DNA from: Bombyx mori
Taxonomy: Eukaryota > Arthropoda > Insecta > Lepidoptera > Bombycidae
Length of the DNA: 64,000 nt
Reading direction: 5' to 3'
Assembly (NCBI RefSeq): GCF_030269925.1
Contig: NC_085131.1
Location: forward strand, 5,937,501 to 6,001,500
Numbering within the stretch: position 1 is the stretch's first letter; every line of letters begins with the position of its first letter. A program made the position numbers and the translations under genes. The notes under the pieces are model-generated. The model was not told where the DNA came from, made no database searches, and worked only from the letters and a program-made list of their open reading frames with translations. Shown here piece by piece: positions 13,301 to 25,500 of the stretch.

Positions 13301-13994
13301 GAAATCAATTATTTTTACAGATTCACTTAGTGCTCTTCAAGCTCTCCAAAAATATCCATTAAAAAACAAATTAATTTTTCCTATCATTATTGAGATTAGG
13401 AGTTTGCTGTATATATGTAGGCAATTAGGGTTGTCTGTGTCATTTGGTTGGATACCTGGACATTCTGGTATTTTTGGTAACGACATAGCAGACCAACTAG
13501 CAAATGAAGCTGTTAAAGATGGCGATGCTAATTCGTATAAAAATTATTATCATGATTTGGCCTCACTTCCTGTTTCTTTTCTTCGAAAATCTTGGGCTGA
13601 TCTTTGGATTCAGAGCAGTTTAATTAAAGGTAAATATTTTTCATCCATACAGCCCACAATACCACTGAAACCATGGTTTTTTAAAATGAAATTTAATAAA
13701 AAGGAAACATCGTCTCTTATTCGTATGAGATTGGGTCATGTGTGTACCCCAGCACATCTTACCAGATTTCATATTATTGATAATGAAATGTGTGAGTGTG
13801 GGCTGAATATTGGTGATTTAAATCATATCATTCTGTCCTGTCCTCGGTATGACCACTCCATGTTATTTGATCACTCTGATCCTTCTTCCAGTATTCCGTT
13901 ACCTACATCTGTTCCTGTTTTGCTTTCATCTTTAAATCATAATGTATATAAAAAGTTATGTTTATTTCTTACTGTAAATAATATACAATTATAA
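10293..13994 (+). CDS. LINE ORF2: AP-like endonuclease, reverse transcriptase, RNase H
   Basis: The product is 1233 residues from ATG 10293 (MDKQAKALQWNCRSASS); the frame is open slightly further upstream, inside ORF1. Order of domains: EEP endonuclease (about residues 5-225), with LQWNCRS, ALQETWL, GDFNSQHSSW and the SYGSDHFPLL catalytic end; reverse transcriptase (about 420-720), with SYRPIALSS, FLDVQSAYD, RGLPQGSVLSP, the YADD box and FLGVFLD; RNase H (about 945-1090), with FTDAS, the GECYGVFEAL glutamate, FTDSLSAL and IPGHSGIFGNDIAD. A CX1CX8H-like element (CECG..LNHIILSC) lies near the C-terminus. All key catalytic residues are visible, so the enzyme appears intact. It nicks target DNA and copies the element RNA in the nucleus. 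Confidence 0.94.
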   Translation: MDKQAKALQWNCRSASSKKSDIIYLINKYKPFIFALQETWLKPGAPFRYSGYTCLREDRIDGYGGVALLVKHHLPFSHFPIPSHSNDFSIIAAIVNNICYVSIYIPHPSSSIFVELDSIISTLPKPFILLGDFNSQHSSWGSSTTNTYGVSLIELLDSHNLCFLNDGSVTRRTSPNEGSSVPDLSICTPSLASTISWSTLSSSYGSDHFPLLLSFPFHINFPFRHSPRLKYRLNDADWDTFKTRIEQKMTSLPNISHGSESVCAEALTKLFIEVADKTFLLKNGALGFIPSPPWWDQECSDAIKKRKQVELQYCENCTSENFDLVTDAFKATSLLFKKKKADSWKSFCLSISPNVCPSVVWRNIRRFRCAFTETSSGFLPASLNNQFLDRLAPTTVPERIIMPLMPLNPSGLNSPFSMYEIKGILSSLVDSAPGDDGIPYSFISHLGDHSLEYILKLINTVMLTGSIPPRWKNQIIIPILKPNKNSSDANSYRPIALSSVLIKLCEHLVKTRLEWFIESNKLLCDSQFGFRRGKSTLDSIAIFITDIFLAFSRNYSVVATFLDVQSAYDNVVLSVLHKKLQYLNVPVMLSNFIINTLYERHITLILQDSTVATRTLWRGLPQGSVLSPILYNIYTHDMKASLSNQICILQYADDLLLYSIHQSPAIACSLLSHSLNLLKTWLDTNGLEISPTKSAAMLFSRMRLPPPINVYFGNNIIPVKKSVKFLGVFLDSKLSGINHCDYIFNRCERTVNILRCLSGVWWGAHPFCMKLMYNALIRSILDYGTFLLSPGNVTPLKKLDNVQSKALRLITGAMKTSPINALQVECVDSPLHLRRQYLSDKFIFRSLQYANHPLRSKLQELSQLFTTSNYWSNKSSPCLLVSFNKFINIQAPTHTLSTYPLFGTNFESLNNSPDIRFNIGINKGDSHSKITFNYFCEQDCPEYNYIFTDASKHGSSGNVGIGVFHLQSKTTIKIKFPPESSIFTGECYGVFEALKLVLSKKLKKSIIFTDSLSALQALQKYPLKNKLIFPIIIEIRSLLYICRQLGLSVSFGWIPGHSGIFGNDIADQLANEAVKDGDANSYKNYYHDLASLPVSFLRKSWADLWIQSSLIKGKYFSSIQPTIPLKPWFFKMKFNKKETSSLIRMRLGHVCTPAHLTRFHIIDNEMCECGLNIGDLNHIILSCPRYDHSMLFDHSDPSSSIPLPTSVPVLLSSLNHNVYKKLCLFLTVNNIQL

Positions 13995-14202
13995 GTACAT
14001 ACCTATGTATATAATTAATATTCTATTTAATTTCATTTATTAATTACTGTTCTTTTCCTTAGCGTAGAATTTTTATTAGAAATAGTTTTTATCCTGCTGA
14101 TCCTTTCCTATAGCCGATGTAAATTTCGTTCGATGTAAATTTTTTTTCCTTTTCTACTCCGTTTCCTTACCTTTGTCTGTGGCAATACGCACAGCGTGAT
14201 GC

Positions 14203-14241
<39 letters not shown>

Positions 14242-14249
14242 ACCAGAAT

Positions 14250-14653
14250 ATGAAAGGCGAATGCAATTCTATAATGGGTTTAAATGTGTTTTGTCCAAAT
14301 GCTTGTATGTGTTATATGAAACTGAATAGAGTGGTATAAAGTGTAGTTTATTGACCCAAAAATGGATTATTGAAAAATAATAAAGGAAATCAATTTATGT
14401 CTCAGTAAAACGGTGAGAACTTACTGAGATTTTTTTAAATTTAAGAAACCATTAAGAAACTACGTTACGCTACGTACCTACGTGCCTGCAGCAATAAACA
14501 AAGAGTTTTGTCAGCTTCGAAAAAATCTTATACTTGTAAATCTTGTATCTTTAAGTACATAAATAAATAAAAATATAAATTATAAACATTGAGGAACCAA
14601 TCACATCCTGTAATCTAGCCCTAAACTAAGATTATATAAATATGGAAACCGGT
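14250..14653. other. Intergenic DNA with a hairpin repeat remnant
   Basis: Around 14399-14435, CTCAGTAA and TTACTGAG face each other. This is the hairpin also found in the dispersed repeat family at 31297, 34121 and 44797. No coding signal is seen. Confidence 0.4.
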
Positions 14654-15106
14654 GATTGATCGACATCCACTTCGATAAAGCGGCACGACACGAGAACCCT
14701 CTCATCGTGGCCGCCGGTAACTACATTCCCGATCCTGCGGACAGAATGGAAAGCAGTCGACGTCGCCCAAAACACGTCATCTCGGATCCTCCCGATCCAC
14801 TAACGGTGCTTCTAGGTACTTCAAGCACCGGTCACCGTTCTCGTCGAACCCGTCGCTTGCGACGAAGGGCTCGACGAGTAAATTAACTCTCAGACACAGC
14901 CCACTGAGTTTCTCGCCGGATCTTCTCAGTGGGTCGCGTTTCCGATCCGGTGGTAGATTCTGCGAAGCACGGCTCTTGCTAGGGTTCGTGTTAGCAACGT
15001 CATCAGGTTTGAGCCCCGTGAGCTCACCTACTAGCCACAGTTACGCTGAAATAGCCTCTCAAGGCTATCAGCTTAGGTAGGAGAAAAAAAAAAAGAAAAA
15101 AAAAAG
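14654..15106 (+). mobile_element. 5'-truncated Jockey-type LINE, 3' end only
   Basis: The last part of ORF2 is readable (KAARHENP, AAGNYIPDPADR, and an Arg-rich end RRTRRLRRRARRVN), followed by the 3' UTR (CTGAGTTTCTCGCCGGATCT). A terminal ATAGCC/GGCTAT stem-loop lies at 15051-15068, then an A-rich tail. The open frame at 14656-14886 is this remnant, not a host gene. Confidence 0.85.
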
Positions 15107-16561
15107 ATCGACACACCTATTAAATGCAGGCATTTAATAAGTATGTAGGTAGGTAGGCCTATGTTTTATTATTTAAATGTACATAATATATTCACTCAAC
15201 ATCCAAACAGAGCCCAAAATATATTACCAATTTATCTAAAATCTACTGTATTTTTAACATAGAAACACAGTAGGTAACAGCATTTTTAAAGCTATGGGCA
15301 CTGGCTAATTTATGTGTATTATCTATGAAACTGCCTGTAGTCTATGTTCGTACCAAGAAAGTGAAGTAAGCCGGTTTACAACTTTGCAGAATTAAGTGAA
15401 CCGGATTCAGCGGATACGGGAAGCCCGAACGCTCATTTCGTTTTTATCTTCAAGTTTTTGTGAAAAACCCACTAGTCTTCTATTTGATATATGAATCAGG
15501 TGTATTATACTAATTATAAGAATAATCTAGTGAAATTATCTCATTAGAAACTAAGTAAGTAAATGAAATCAATTTATTTCGTCCAATATTGTAAGTACGC
15601 TAGATCAATGTCTTTGTAGACAAGGAAATATGAACGTGCTTAGAGACCTTTGTTTTTTACAATACATTTCAATCCACAAATTCAATAAACTACCGTTCTT
15701 TGTCCAAAAATGTAAAACTCCCCGAAACTTACATTGCAAGAGAAATTGCTGTCAATAACCTTTGACATGTGTCACTGCTTACGTGTCAGCGGTACTTCTC
15801 TTGCACCTAAGGTATACAGTTTTAGACACTTTATTAAATAAAATTTCTTATAAGGTCCTCTCATCAATCCATAATTTTAACTTCATTACAAATTAACATT
15901 TGTATTGTAAGTATGTTTGCAAACAATAGGCTTACATTGCCCATTTTCGTTATCATCTAGCTAATCAGTCAGTTCAAACCTAGATTTATGTCTTTTGAAA
16001 GTAACTAGTATTAGTAACTAATATGCTTCATCGAACTTCAAAGTAGAAAACATTCAACTTGATGCCTGTAATGTCTAGGTATTTATTCTACAAAATTCTA
16101 AAGTGAATATCACTTTAGAAGTTTTCTTGCACTAAAAAGAAGATACTGGTTGGTATCACATAGGTACATGTAATATAATAATATACTATCATAGGAAAAT
16201 TGATAATATTAATTTATTAAGCTTATGAAGATAGCACGAGTTTAATCAATTACTTGATGAATTTGATTGATGTGATTATTGCTTAGAGAAATTTCTTCTA
16301 GGCAATCACTTATAGAAACGAATTGTTTGGTAATTTGGGAAAGTGAGTTCTGATAATGTAAACAACTACATAAAATAATGGTTAGAAATTTTGTGTTAAT
16401 AATAGGTTATACAAAATGATATTTTTGTAACCTATTGGTAGGGCAGTGATATTTGTTAAGAGCAAGATAAGACTACTTAGAGTCCTTATTGTTGTTGTAG
16501 AGTTGAATGAAACTTCTAATTCTAAGTATGCTCTACACATTTAGGCTTGTAGCAGATCCAA
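15107..16561. other. Upstream region of the RRBP1-like gene
   Basis: No protein-coding signal was found. The coding exon at 16562 is preceded by a good acceptor (GCTTGTAG before CAGATCCAA), so at least one non-coding 5' exon probably lies upstream. Its position could not be fixed. Confidence 0.4.
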
Positions 16562-19500
16562 ATGGAGCTGCAAGCATTACTGGTTCTGGGAGGATTGGGG
16601 GTGGCTGGCATAGCAGTTCTCCTATTGATGGGACTGTTCTCAGCCTCAGGCACTAGCTATGAAGAGGCTATTGCACAACAACGTAAAGCAGCTACTGAGT
16701 TGTTGGCATTAGCAGAAAACAAAAGCAAGTCGAAGAAAAATGTGAAGAAGAAGGATAAGAAGGTAAATTTTATTTCAAATTCCCAATATGGACTAATATG
16801 TTATTGGTTACTTGGAATGCCTTTCACAGATTCATAAACATCCTGTAATTGTTATCTGCAAATAAATTGAAATGAAAGAGTAATTTAACGCTGGCATGGC
16901 AAATTCTATGCCTGTGTAGAAAAAATTATCATTCTGTATATCTCTACAATATAATTAAAATTTCAGCCTCCTTTTTCATTATATGTAACACGCATTTTTC
17001 ATGGATATATGTGTTGTATTTTGTGATGTTTGTGGTCTCAAGTAACAACTAAACTCTGGGTTGATTTAGACCTGTTGGTCTATCCTTCAAAAGAAATACT
17101 AGACTTTGCAACATAAATACCACACCTAACTTGGGATGAGATTGAAACTGTATTTGTGCTATAATCTTCTTCTGAGTCGGTCTCTTCATTGCTGAAGGTC
17201 GTGTCTAGTCTGAAGTGTGGGCCACTGTGCTATAATACAAACAATAATTATTTTGCAATTGAAATTGTTACAGTGCGGTATTTAGTCTTATATACTAGTG
17301 TAAGTTCAGAGAATAATCTTGATCTGTAAACGCAGTAAAATGTCCCTTCGGAACAAGGTGACACTTTACAAAATTTGCATAAGGCTCGTCATAACTTACG
17401 CGAGTGTGGTGTTCGCTCACGCGGCCCGCACACACATAGACTCCCTACAATCCCACTTTTGCAGGTTAGCCGTCGGGGCTCTGTGGTCGTGAGGAACGTT
17501 GACTTACATGACGACCAGGGCCAATCAATCCAAAAATACATGAAGTCAGCGTCGGAACGGTACTTCGATAAGGCTATGCGTCATGATCGCCGTATCGTTG
17601 CCGCCGCTGACTACTCCCCGAATCCTGATCATGCAGGAGCCGTCAAGATCACCGTCGACGCCCTAGACACGTCCTTATGGATCCATCAGATCCAATAACC
17701 TTTGAATTAGACGCCTTCAGCTCTAACACTACGAGCAGGCTTAGGAACCCTGGTAACCGTACTCGTCGACAAAGAGGTCGACGTGCAACCTAACCCATGT
17801 ATCAGCCCGCTGAGTTTCTCGCCGGATCTTCTCAGCGGGTCGCGATTCCGATCCGGTAGTAGATTAATTCGCGAAGCAATTGCTTAGTTGCAGAGTTGTT
17901 AGGTCTCCTTCGGAGGCGCTCGGGCAGTTGTTAGCAAATTCCACCCCTCCTGACTGAGCCTTTGCTCGCCCACCTGTCCTGGTGAAACTGGAAAGGCCTC
18001 CAGGCCATCAGTAATCTTTCAATCATAAAAAAAAAGAATAATCTGCCACCAATTATAGTATTTATAAATTTATATTGAAATGTTCAGCTCTAATTAATTT
18101 TTTATTTTAAATTTGGTTCAAATATAGCTGGCCAAGAAAGAGAAGAGCAAGGAGAACTCTGGTACAACAGGCAGTGAAATCGACAGTGAGGCCCCAGCTG
18201 AGAGTGGTCTAGAAGATGACCCCACTCCACCAACTAAGGGACATGTCGAATTCTCCCCACCTGTTGTTGTTGATGTACCCAGGGATGCACCCCCTAATGT
18301 TAAGGTTTGTAGAAACTCTTTTAGTAATTACATTTTCATGCACATACTAACACCAACTTAGTGCAAATCTAGTAACACACTAGGCCATTTTCATAATTTT
18401 ATAAAAGAGGAGTATGGTTATGGGGCAAATTATATTAGAAAACATCCTAACATGTTAGTGTATGTAAAACTAAAACTGGAAAAATTATTCACATCATGGT
18501 AGATAGAGATTTAGGTGCTTTACAATAGCCAGTGACCTAAAGGATTATAAGACACTTAGTGTATATGTATTGAGTAATGTAACTATGCTGCCTATTTCGG
18601 CCGCCAACCTATCGTGTGTTTCGCTTTGAAAGGCAGGTCTTATTCAATACAATTGAGATTTCGATTCGTGATACGTGGCTTTCAATACCTCTCATATCTA
18701 TCGAGACCAGTGTGCTTAGTGTGAGTTTTTTAACGTCTTGATCGCGTAAAAGCTAACTTAAATTTTTATGGACTTGGAACAGCGCCCCTAGAAACAAAAA
18801 TTCGCTGTTTCAAGTCCATTTAATAAGCACACAGAAAGACATATGTCATAATATGCCCCATGTACCGCAATAGAAAAAAGACTAAAGGAAATTATGCATT
18901 GTCTAATACGTGTCGGCGATAATTTTGGGATCGAATTCTTCAATTAATCAATATTTATCATATCTTTCAAAAGGATACTCGAGATTATTTCGCGACAGTT
19001 TCAATGAGGACCACGCTACCACGACACGCGGTGGCTTACTAAAGATAAGACTTAAGTAGAGGTAGTTAGTGCCTTGGTGATTAGTAAGGCATATTGTCAG
19101 TCTGTAGGAGTGGGTACTACTATCTTTCCTATCTGCTACATAGAATTTCTTGTGTTCCCGTCTAAAAGCATAAATTAGTTATACTACTGTAATACTGTTC
19201 AGAGTGCCACCTCGAGGTGAGTTCATAGATATTCCGACATGTCAATAGGCCCCGATAACCACTAAACAGCAAGTCGACAGAGTTAATTTGATAAGATAGA
19301 AATATCATTACTATAGGTGGCTTTTGTAGTAGGAACATATCAGTAACTTTAAGCAGACATGCCTGTTGACAAGTATCTTCTAATTAATAGCCAGAAAGAA
19401 GGTCATATATAATCCTCCGATCTTTTGAGTTCCATATTATAACAATGCTTAAATAATTGAAATTATGTATGTATTGAAAAAAGCACGGGGCATAATTTGG

Positions 19501-22500
19501 TTTAGAATGAAACTAACACACAAATGGCCAATGTGATTCATACACTAGTGTAGTCATCGGTAGTAAGTACCATATAAAGATTATTAACACATCGTGGGTG
19601 TTTGGTAAATTTAGATAAGAAAGGTTTATGGTAGCACAAAAGATATTAAAACGACGTATAATGTTTGGCACTACTGTGCAGATACGCAAACGTGGCAAGG
19701 ATCCTAAGGTAAAGCCGATTCTGTTGAACAAAGAGGATCCGAGTTGCGTTAGTGATCCGAGCACGGTCCCAGTGGCCGCCAATACCACTGTCGCTAACCA
19801 TTTTGAGGAAATGCATCCAAAAGATGAAATAGAATTGATGCAATCGGCCCTATCAACTGAAAAAGTGAGTTCTTATCGTCTAAAGAATTTGCGTTCCAAT
19901 GTCGCTGTTTGTTTTAACTGGTTTTAGATATATTATTATGTAAAAACGCTTGATAAATGTTATAGCTAACAAGGTTTGTACCTACCTAGTCGTTGTTTTA
20001 TTGTTCATTGTTCTTATCATTACACAGTTATGTTTGGCTTTAAAAGTATTAATTTGCCTATGTAAATTTATTTGTAGTCGGAATGTGTTTTATAACTTGC
20101 ATGCTATGGTAAAATTATGTAACATCATTGCAGTGGTAATGTTTATTGTAATTTGAAGTTACTTTTACATATTAATAATTATTGTTTCGTCAAATATTAT
20201 CTTAGGTTAAAGTAAAATTAAAAGAATGTAAATAATTTTACATAAAACTAATTTAGAATATAGGGTACTTGACTGTTTAAGAGAAATTATTAAAAATTGC
20301 TTCATTATTGTCAGCATCTTTATAACTTATTCATATTCGGTATTTACAAAATTCATAAAACTCTAAGAAATAAAACCAGCGCTAAAATGTTACCTTTGGG
20401 TCACATTACGTAATTAATTATGTATTTACGCTGTACAGTTTTCAACATGAACTTCGTCAGTAATCCGTCGTTACTAAGTTATGATGTCACTTTTTACCGT
20501 CACAGCGTCCTAATCAATCGATTTTTTTTTTAAAATAAAACTTCGTTATTTTGTTTTACTCTTCTACTATCTATCTCCTAACGAATCACATTTTTAAGCA
20601 GTCAAGCACCTTGTAAAAATAAAGTGCACGCATTTTAAAAATACAATAACATTAAAAACCTTTTTTTGTATAATAAGAATTGACTAAAATGCTCCGATTG
20701 AATTTAACAAAGTTTAGTTGTAAGCCTGTCCACCCTGTCTAAAGCAAGCTAAACTTTTATTGTAGGTCGTTGAAAAAGTTGAGGAACCTGTTGACAAGAA
20801 GGAAGCAAAGCCTACAAAACCTCAAAAAACTGGCAAAGGTGCTCCTAAAGCAACTTCATCCCCTGAGCTTAAAGAAGAAACAAAAGAAAAAAACAACACT
20901 GGGGACGCACCCAAGGAGCAACGTAAAGGTTTGTGTCACATGCCACATTGTCTTTGTGTCATTATACATACTAGTGGTCCCGCAGTAGTCGAAATTCGAC
21001 TATAATTAATTGAAATTGTAAGTTTGTACACTATTATGATTCTATATTAAAAGATTATTATACTTCTATAATCACAAATTTCGCCAAGACTACACTATAG
21101 AAAAATATTAATTAATAAGACAAACAATATTTAATCTATTCTCAATTTGACCACAGACGTCAAGAACAAAAGTTTGACAATAATTAAATAGTATGCATGC
21201 GAGTGTGCGTCAAATACATGGTAGTGTGTGTAATGTTTTTTTATTGATTTAATTTATTTTTTATGCATAATTTTAAAAAATATAAACATTCTGCACTCCT
21301 TCTCTGTATTCTCTATAAGTGTGGGAAATTTCATACTCCTCCGTCCGCGCAATTTTCGTAAAAAGGGATACAAAGTTTTTGCTTAACGTATTAATATATA
21401 GATATGTTATATAAACAAGATTTGATGGAATTTATATTTCCAATTATTTATGCATTTTCGTTTTATCTTTGATGTCCTTCATAAAATTCATTGCAGTCGT
21501 GCGATGCTCACAATAAAAAAACTGTATATATCGTTTTTAAAGCCACTCGTATGATATATTTAACTTTCTAAACAATTTTGAATATACTAACCATTACACT
21601 TTAATGTTTTATGTAATTCACATTTTTACATCGTTGTTATTGGTAGACAATCGTAATCGTTAACTATACCGGAAACGATATCTGTAATCATTAACAAATC
21701 GGTAGCTTTAAGGCTCTGTCTACTTGTTTAAATAACCAGTTAACGGAGATTGATGGGTATACTTCATTATGGAGAAATACTAGGATTTTGTTCTAGAACC
21801 TTAAATGACCTGAATACTTAAAAATTATATTAAAAACCACTGGCTATTTGAAAAGTAATTTTGATAGTAACGAAACATTCAACGGTAGACAGCGGCTTGA
21901 TTTTGCCTCAACCATTGCTGACGTCCATGAGCTAACCACTCTCCATCAGATGGGCCGTATGTCCGTCCGTCTACACGGACAATAAATAAAAAATATATTC
22001 TCAAATTTCAAGCTGTTTAGAATATTCTGAGGTGAGGCCGGAATAAAACCAAATAAAATAAAATATGGAATAATTTTAAATAAGAGCATGCGTCGCCGCA
22101 TTCACCGGCTGAAACCTATTTTCGTGACACGCAGGTGCGCACTTTCAAAACGGAACGACACAGATAACTAGATAAAGATCTTAAAGTAGGTCTAGAAAAT
22201 ATAGCTTTATAGTAAAAAATGTAATTACCCCAGTATTAAAGTGCGATTTCACTTAAGTAAGAGTAAAATAAAGTGAATCCAAATTGTATTATAATATTAC
22301 TCGTATCTTTAAAATTACTGAAAATATATTTTTTACCAAAAATATTATAATTTATCTATTACCAACTTGGAAGGATTGAATCGGATATTTTCGGATTAGG
22401 TCGAAGGCAACTTAGCAATTGAAGGCATAAGCTATTCATAGTTTTTTTTTGTTTTCCAAAAATAATAAAAAAATATTTAAATGTACCATCAATCAACAAA

Positions 22501-25500
22501 CCTAAGTATTGAAATCTACTCTCTTATATTCCGGAAAACTTACGAGTATTTTTTTAATTAGGTAAAAAAGAGAAGAAGCCTCATGATGAAGCAGCGGAAG
22601 TAGCACAACAGGAGATTGTTCCACCATTGAACATACCACAGCCGACTGAGCTAACCACCGAAAAACTTCTGAAACAAGCATTAGTTGTCGCACCTCCTGC
22701 GCCGTCGCCTCCAGCTGGCAAGGGGAAGAAGAAAAAACAAGAACCTAATGTCCTCACGCTCATGGGTAAGCAATAGACATGTACTGTGTAAAATGTACTG
22801 GAAATTCTAAAATACCTTTCAAAAATTGCAAATACAAATGCAAACAAAATCTATGATATGTGTATATCACAAGTCAGAAAGCTTTAGGGCTATAAGCTCA
22901 TGACGTCAATGCTGGCTTTTATCGTTTTATTTATTTATTGCTTAGATGTGTGGACGAGCTCACAGCCCACCTGGTGTTAAGTGGAGGTCCTACCACCAGT
23001 AATTACGCAAATTAAAATTTTGCGGGTTTGATTTTTATTACCCGATGTTATTCCTTCACCGTGGAAGTCAATCGTGAACGTGAACACTTGTTAAGTACGT
23101 ATTTCATTAGAAACAATGGTACCCGCCTGCGGGATTCGAACACCGTTGCATCGCTTGATACGAATGCACCGGACGTCTTATCATTTAGGCCACGACGACT
23201 TCAGACGTACATGTTTCCAACACCCACATTGTATGATACATTGTTTAATTTCTTATGATAGTTGGCGACCACGGTGGCGTAAACGTTGGCGAGCTGGTGC
23301 GCGTGGTCCGCGAGGCTTCGCTCTCTCGTACAGAGATACAGATCCTGACCGACGCGTTGCTCGACAAACACCATGATCCTCTACCCGAACATTCCGAATG
23401 GTCCGAGGTACCTGTGACCTTAAATTTTAAAACTTGCAATACATATCGTCTTCTCGCATTAAAACTGTATAATCTCAAAACTTACTAAATTTTACAGGAG
23501 AGTGTTTTAAACTAACATTTATTTTTAAGTTTTTACCAGTTACATTATCTGTCTTTTAAAGTAAGATAAAATTATGTATTAATTTTGTTAGTCGTAATCA
23601 AAATATAGGTAAAATAAAAAAAACTAAAACTAAACCACGTTCTTTTGACAGTATTTAGAGAGAAAAATACTGGTGATACCAAATGATTCCGCATATTAAC
23701 TCAATTTCAAATATTTTTGGAAATTGTACATTTTTAATGCGAAAAGACCATATGTGTCAATAATGTTTGCTCCAACTTCAGTTTCCTTTGATATGTTTGA
23801 TATTTCAATATTATTTATATTTCTGATAATTACAATGTAACATGATTATATAATATTGCAGCGGTAACTTCTTGTCAACCTCAGTTGAGTTGTTTTAGCT
23901 TTAATTCTCACATAATATGTTTATTACACAGATGTCAAAAGGAAAACATTTTGTCCTTTAATATGTTGTTTTAAACATAAATAAGCGGACTTAACTGAAT
24001 TGAGAATTATCTGATAACTTCACACTGAAATGCATTTTGAAGTGTTTATACCACATAACTAATGAGAACTGTGAGACTTGCCTATTCATAAAACTCCTGT
24101 TAAATTTAATAATAAAAAAGGGTATAAATTTCTTAATTTAATGATAAATTAATTTTATCAATAAATCTATGTGAAATCAATGCACTTAATTGAATGTTTG
24201 AAAACAATCTTATCAAATTATTTGAAGTTTAGCCAATTTTATCCATCCATTTTGTTATCACGCGTAACTGATTAATTTTGTGAGATAATAATCTTCCCAG
24301 CAATATGCCATGGACGACTAAATAATTATTTTGATAACTTTAGTAGGAAACCGATCTGCCCACGTCACTGTTATCATTTTAGGATTTCCGGAGATTATAA
24401 TCATATTTACATATTATAATACTCAACTACCAGATAGAACATTTTATGCGTAAAAATAAAACAAATACAAACAATATTTGTTGATAAGTGGTATATAACT
24501 TACTGTGATTTCTAAATTTGGAAATTATATTTTATATTATATATAATGTGGACTATTGAGTGGAAAAAATATATTATGTTAGTTAACTGTAAGATTAGTA
24601 ATTGATAAAGTTTATAATCCCTAGGGCCCAAATGATCCAGTTCAGAAATTGAAGAAGCAGTTAGCCGACAAAGAAAAGGCGCTGGCCGATGAAGTTGAAG
24701 CTTCCCAAGCTTTGCAAGCCAAATTGAAGGAATTACGGTGGGTATTTCACGTTTACCGCTTTTGAAATCTTGATGAACAAATTTTAACCTACCATCTAGT
24801 GTTCATGATAATTGTTTACAAAGGTAGTTTTCCAATTACAGCACAAGAGCGCATTATGCGGCATAATGCTCAACTAAGCTTCAGCATAATTCGGCATTGT
24901 GCGTCACTGAGTCGCATTATCCTCTGTAATTAGTAAACTACCTGTATTAGTTTGAGTCGCATTATGCTCTGTAATTAGTAAACTACCTGTATTAGTTTTC
25001 CAGTTTTTTTATTGCCCTTGTAGGCAGACAAGCATACGGCCCACCTGGTGGTGAGTGGTTACCGTCGCCCATGTACTTCAGCAATGCCAGGGGCAGAGTC
25101 AAGTCGCTGCCTACCGAAAATACAATATTGATTAACGTTGTTTCGTAACCATACAGAACGAGCCTGAACGCAGAGCGCAGCCGGGCGAGCGGCGCCGTGC
25201 GCACGCTGGAGGCGGAGCGCGCCCGCCACGAGCAGGCCGCGGCCGCCGCGCGCGTCGACCTGCACACGCACCAGGCGCGCCTGCAGCGGCTCCTCGACGA
25301 CAACCACCAGCTCGCACAGGAGAAGCTGCACGTATGTACTTAGTAGAAAGCAATGCTGCACAAACGACTCGCAACATTAATGACGTGGCTAGTGAATGCT
25401 ACAAACGATGCCATTTCGAAAAAGCGGCACGACATGAGAACCCTCATCGTAGCCGTCGGTAATTATGGTAAACAGTCGACGTCACCCAAAACACGTCATT

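Larger units (their letters stand above)
8573..14237 (+). mobile_element. Full-length non-LTR retrotransposon (LINE with RNase H, I-superfamily type)
   Basis: The element is about 5.66 kb. It has a 207-nt 5' UTR, ORF1 at 8780-10330, ORF2 at 10293-13994, a 3' UTR of about 200 nt and a poly(A) tail of over 30 A. It is flanked by a perfect 12-bp target duplication. Both ORFs are free of stops and frameshifts, so the insertion looks recent. An RNase H domain after RT argues for the I superfamily rather than classical Jockey, which lacks it; the exact clade needs a phylogeny. Confidence 0.93.

Noticed and set aside
14656..14886. Open frame with an Arg-rich end that could pass for a small basic protein
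   Set aside because: The same sequence recurs at 47297-47686, 25353-25607 and 57425 as the end of a Jockey ORF2, followed by its 3' UTR. It is a LINE remnant.
19950..20156. Hydrophobic frame resembling a small membrane protein
   Set aside because: It is AT-rich and intronic, without splice or transcript logic. Its composition alone explains the hydrophobic residues.
23028..23376. Plus-strand frames across a SINE and the RRBP1 exon at 23262
   Set aside because: They combine Bm1 DNA with an exon read in the wrong frame; the phase-consistent reading is the RRBP1 one.
24992..25377. Long GC-rich frames on the minus strand over an RRBP1 exon
   Set aside because: They are shadows of the GC-rich coiled-coil exon 25157-25331; the same happens at 27430-27660, 30481-30681 and 32997-33462.
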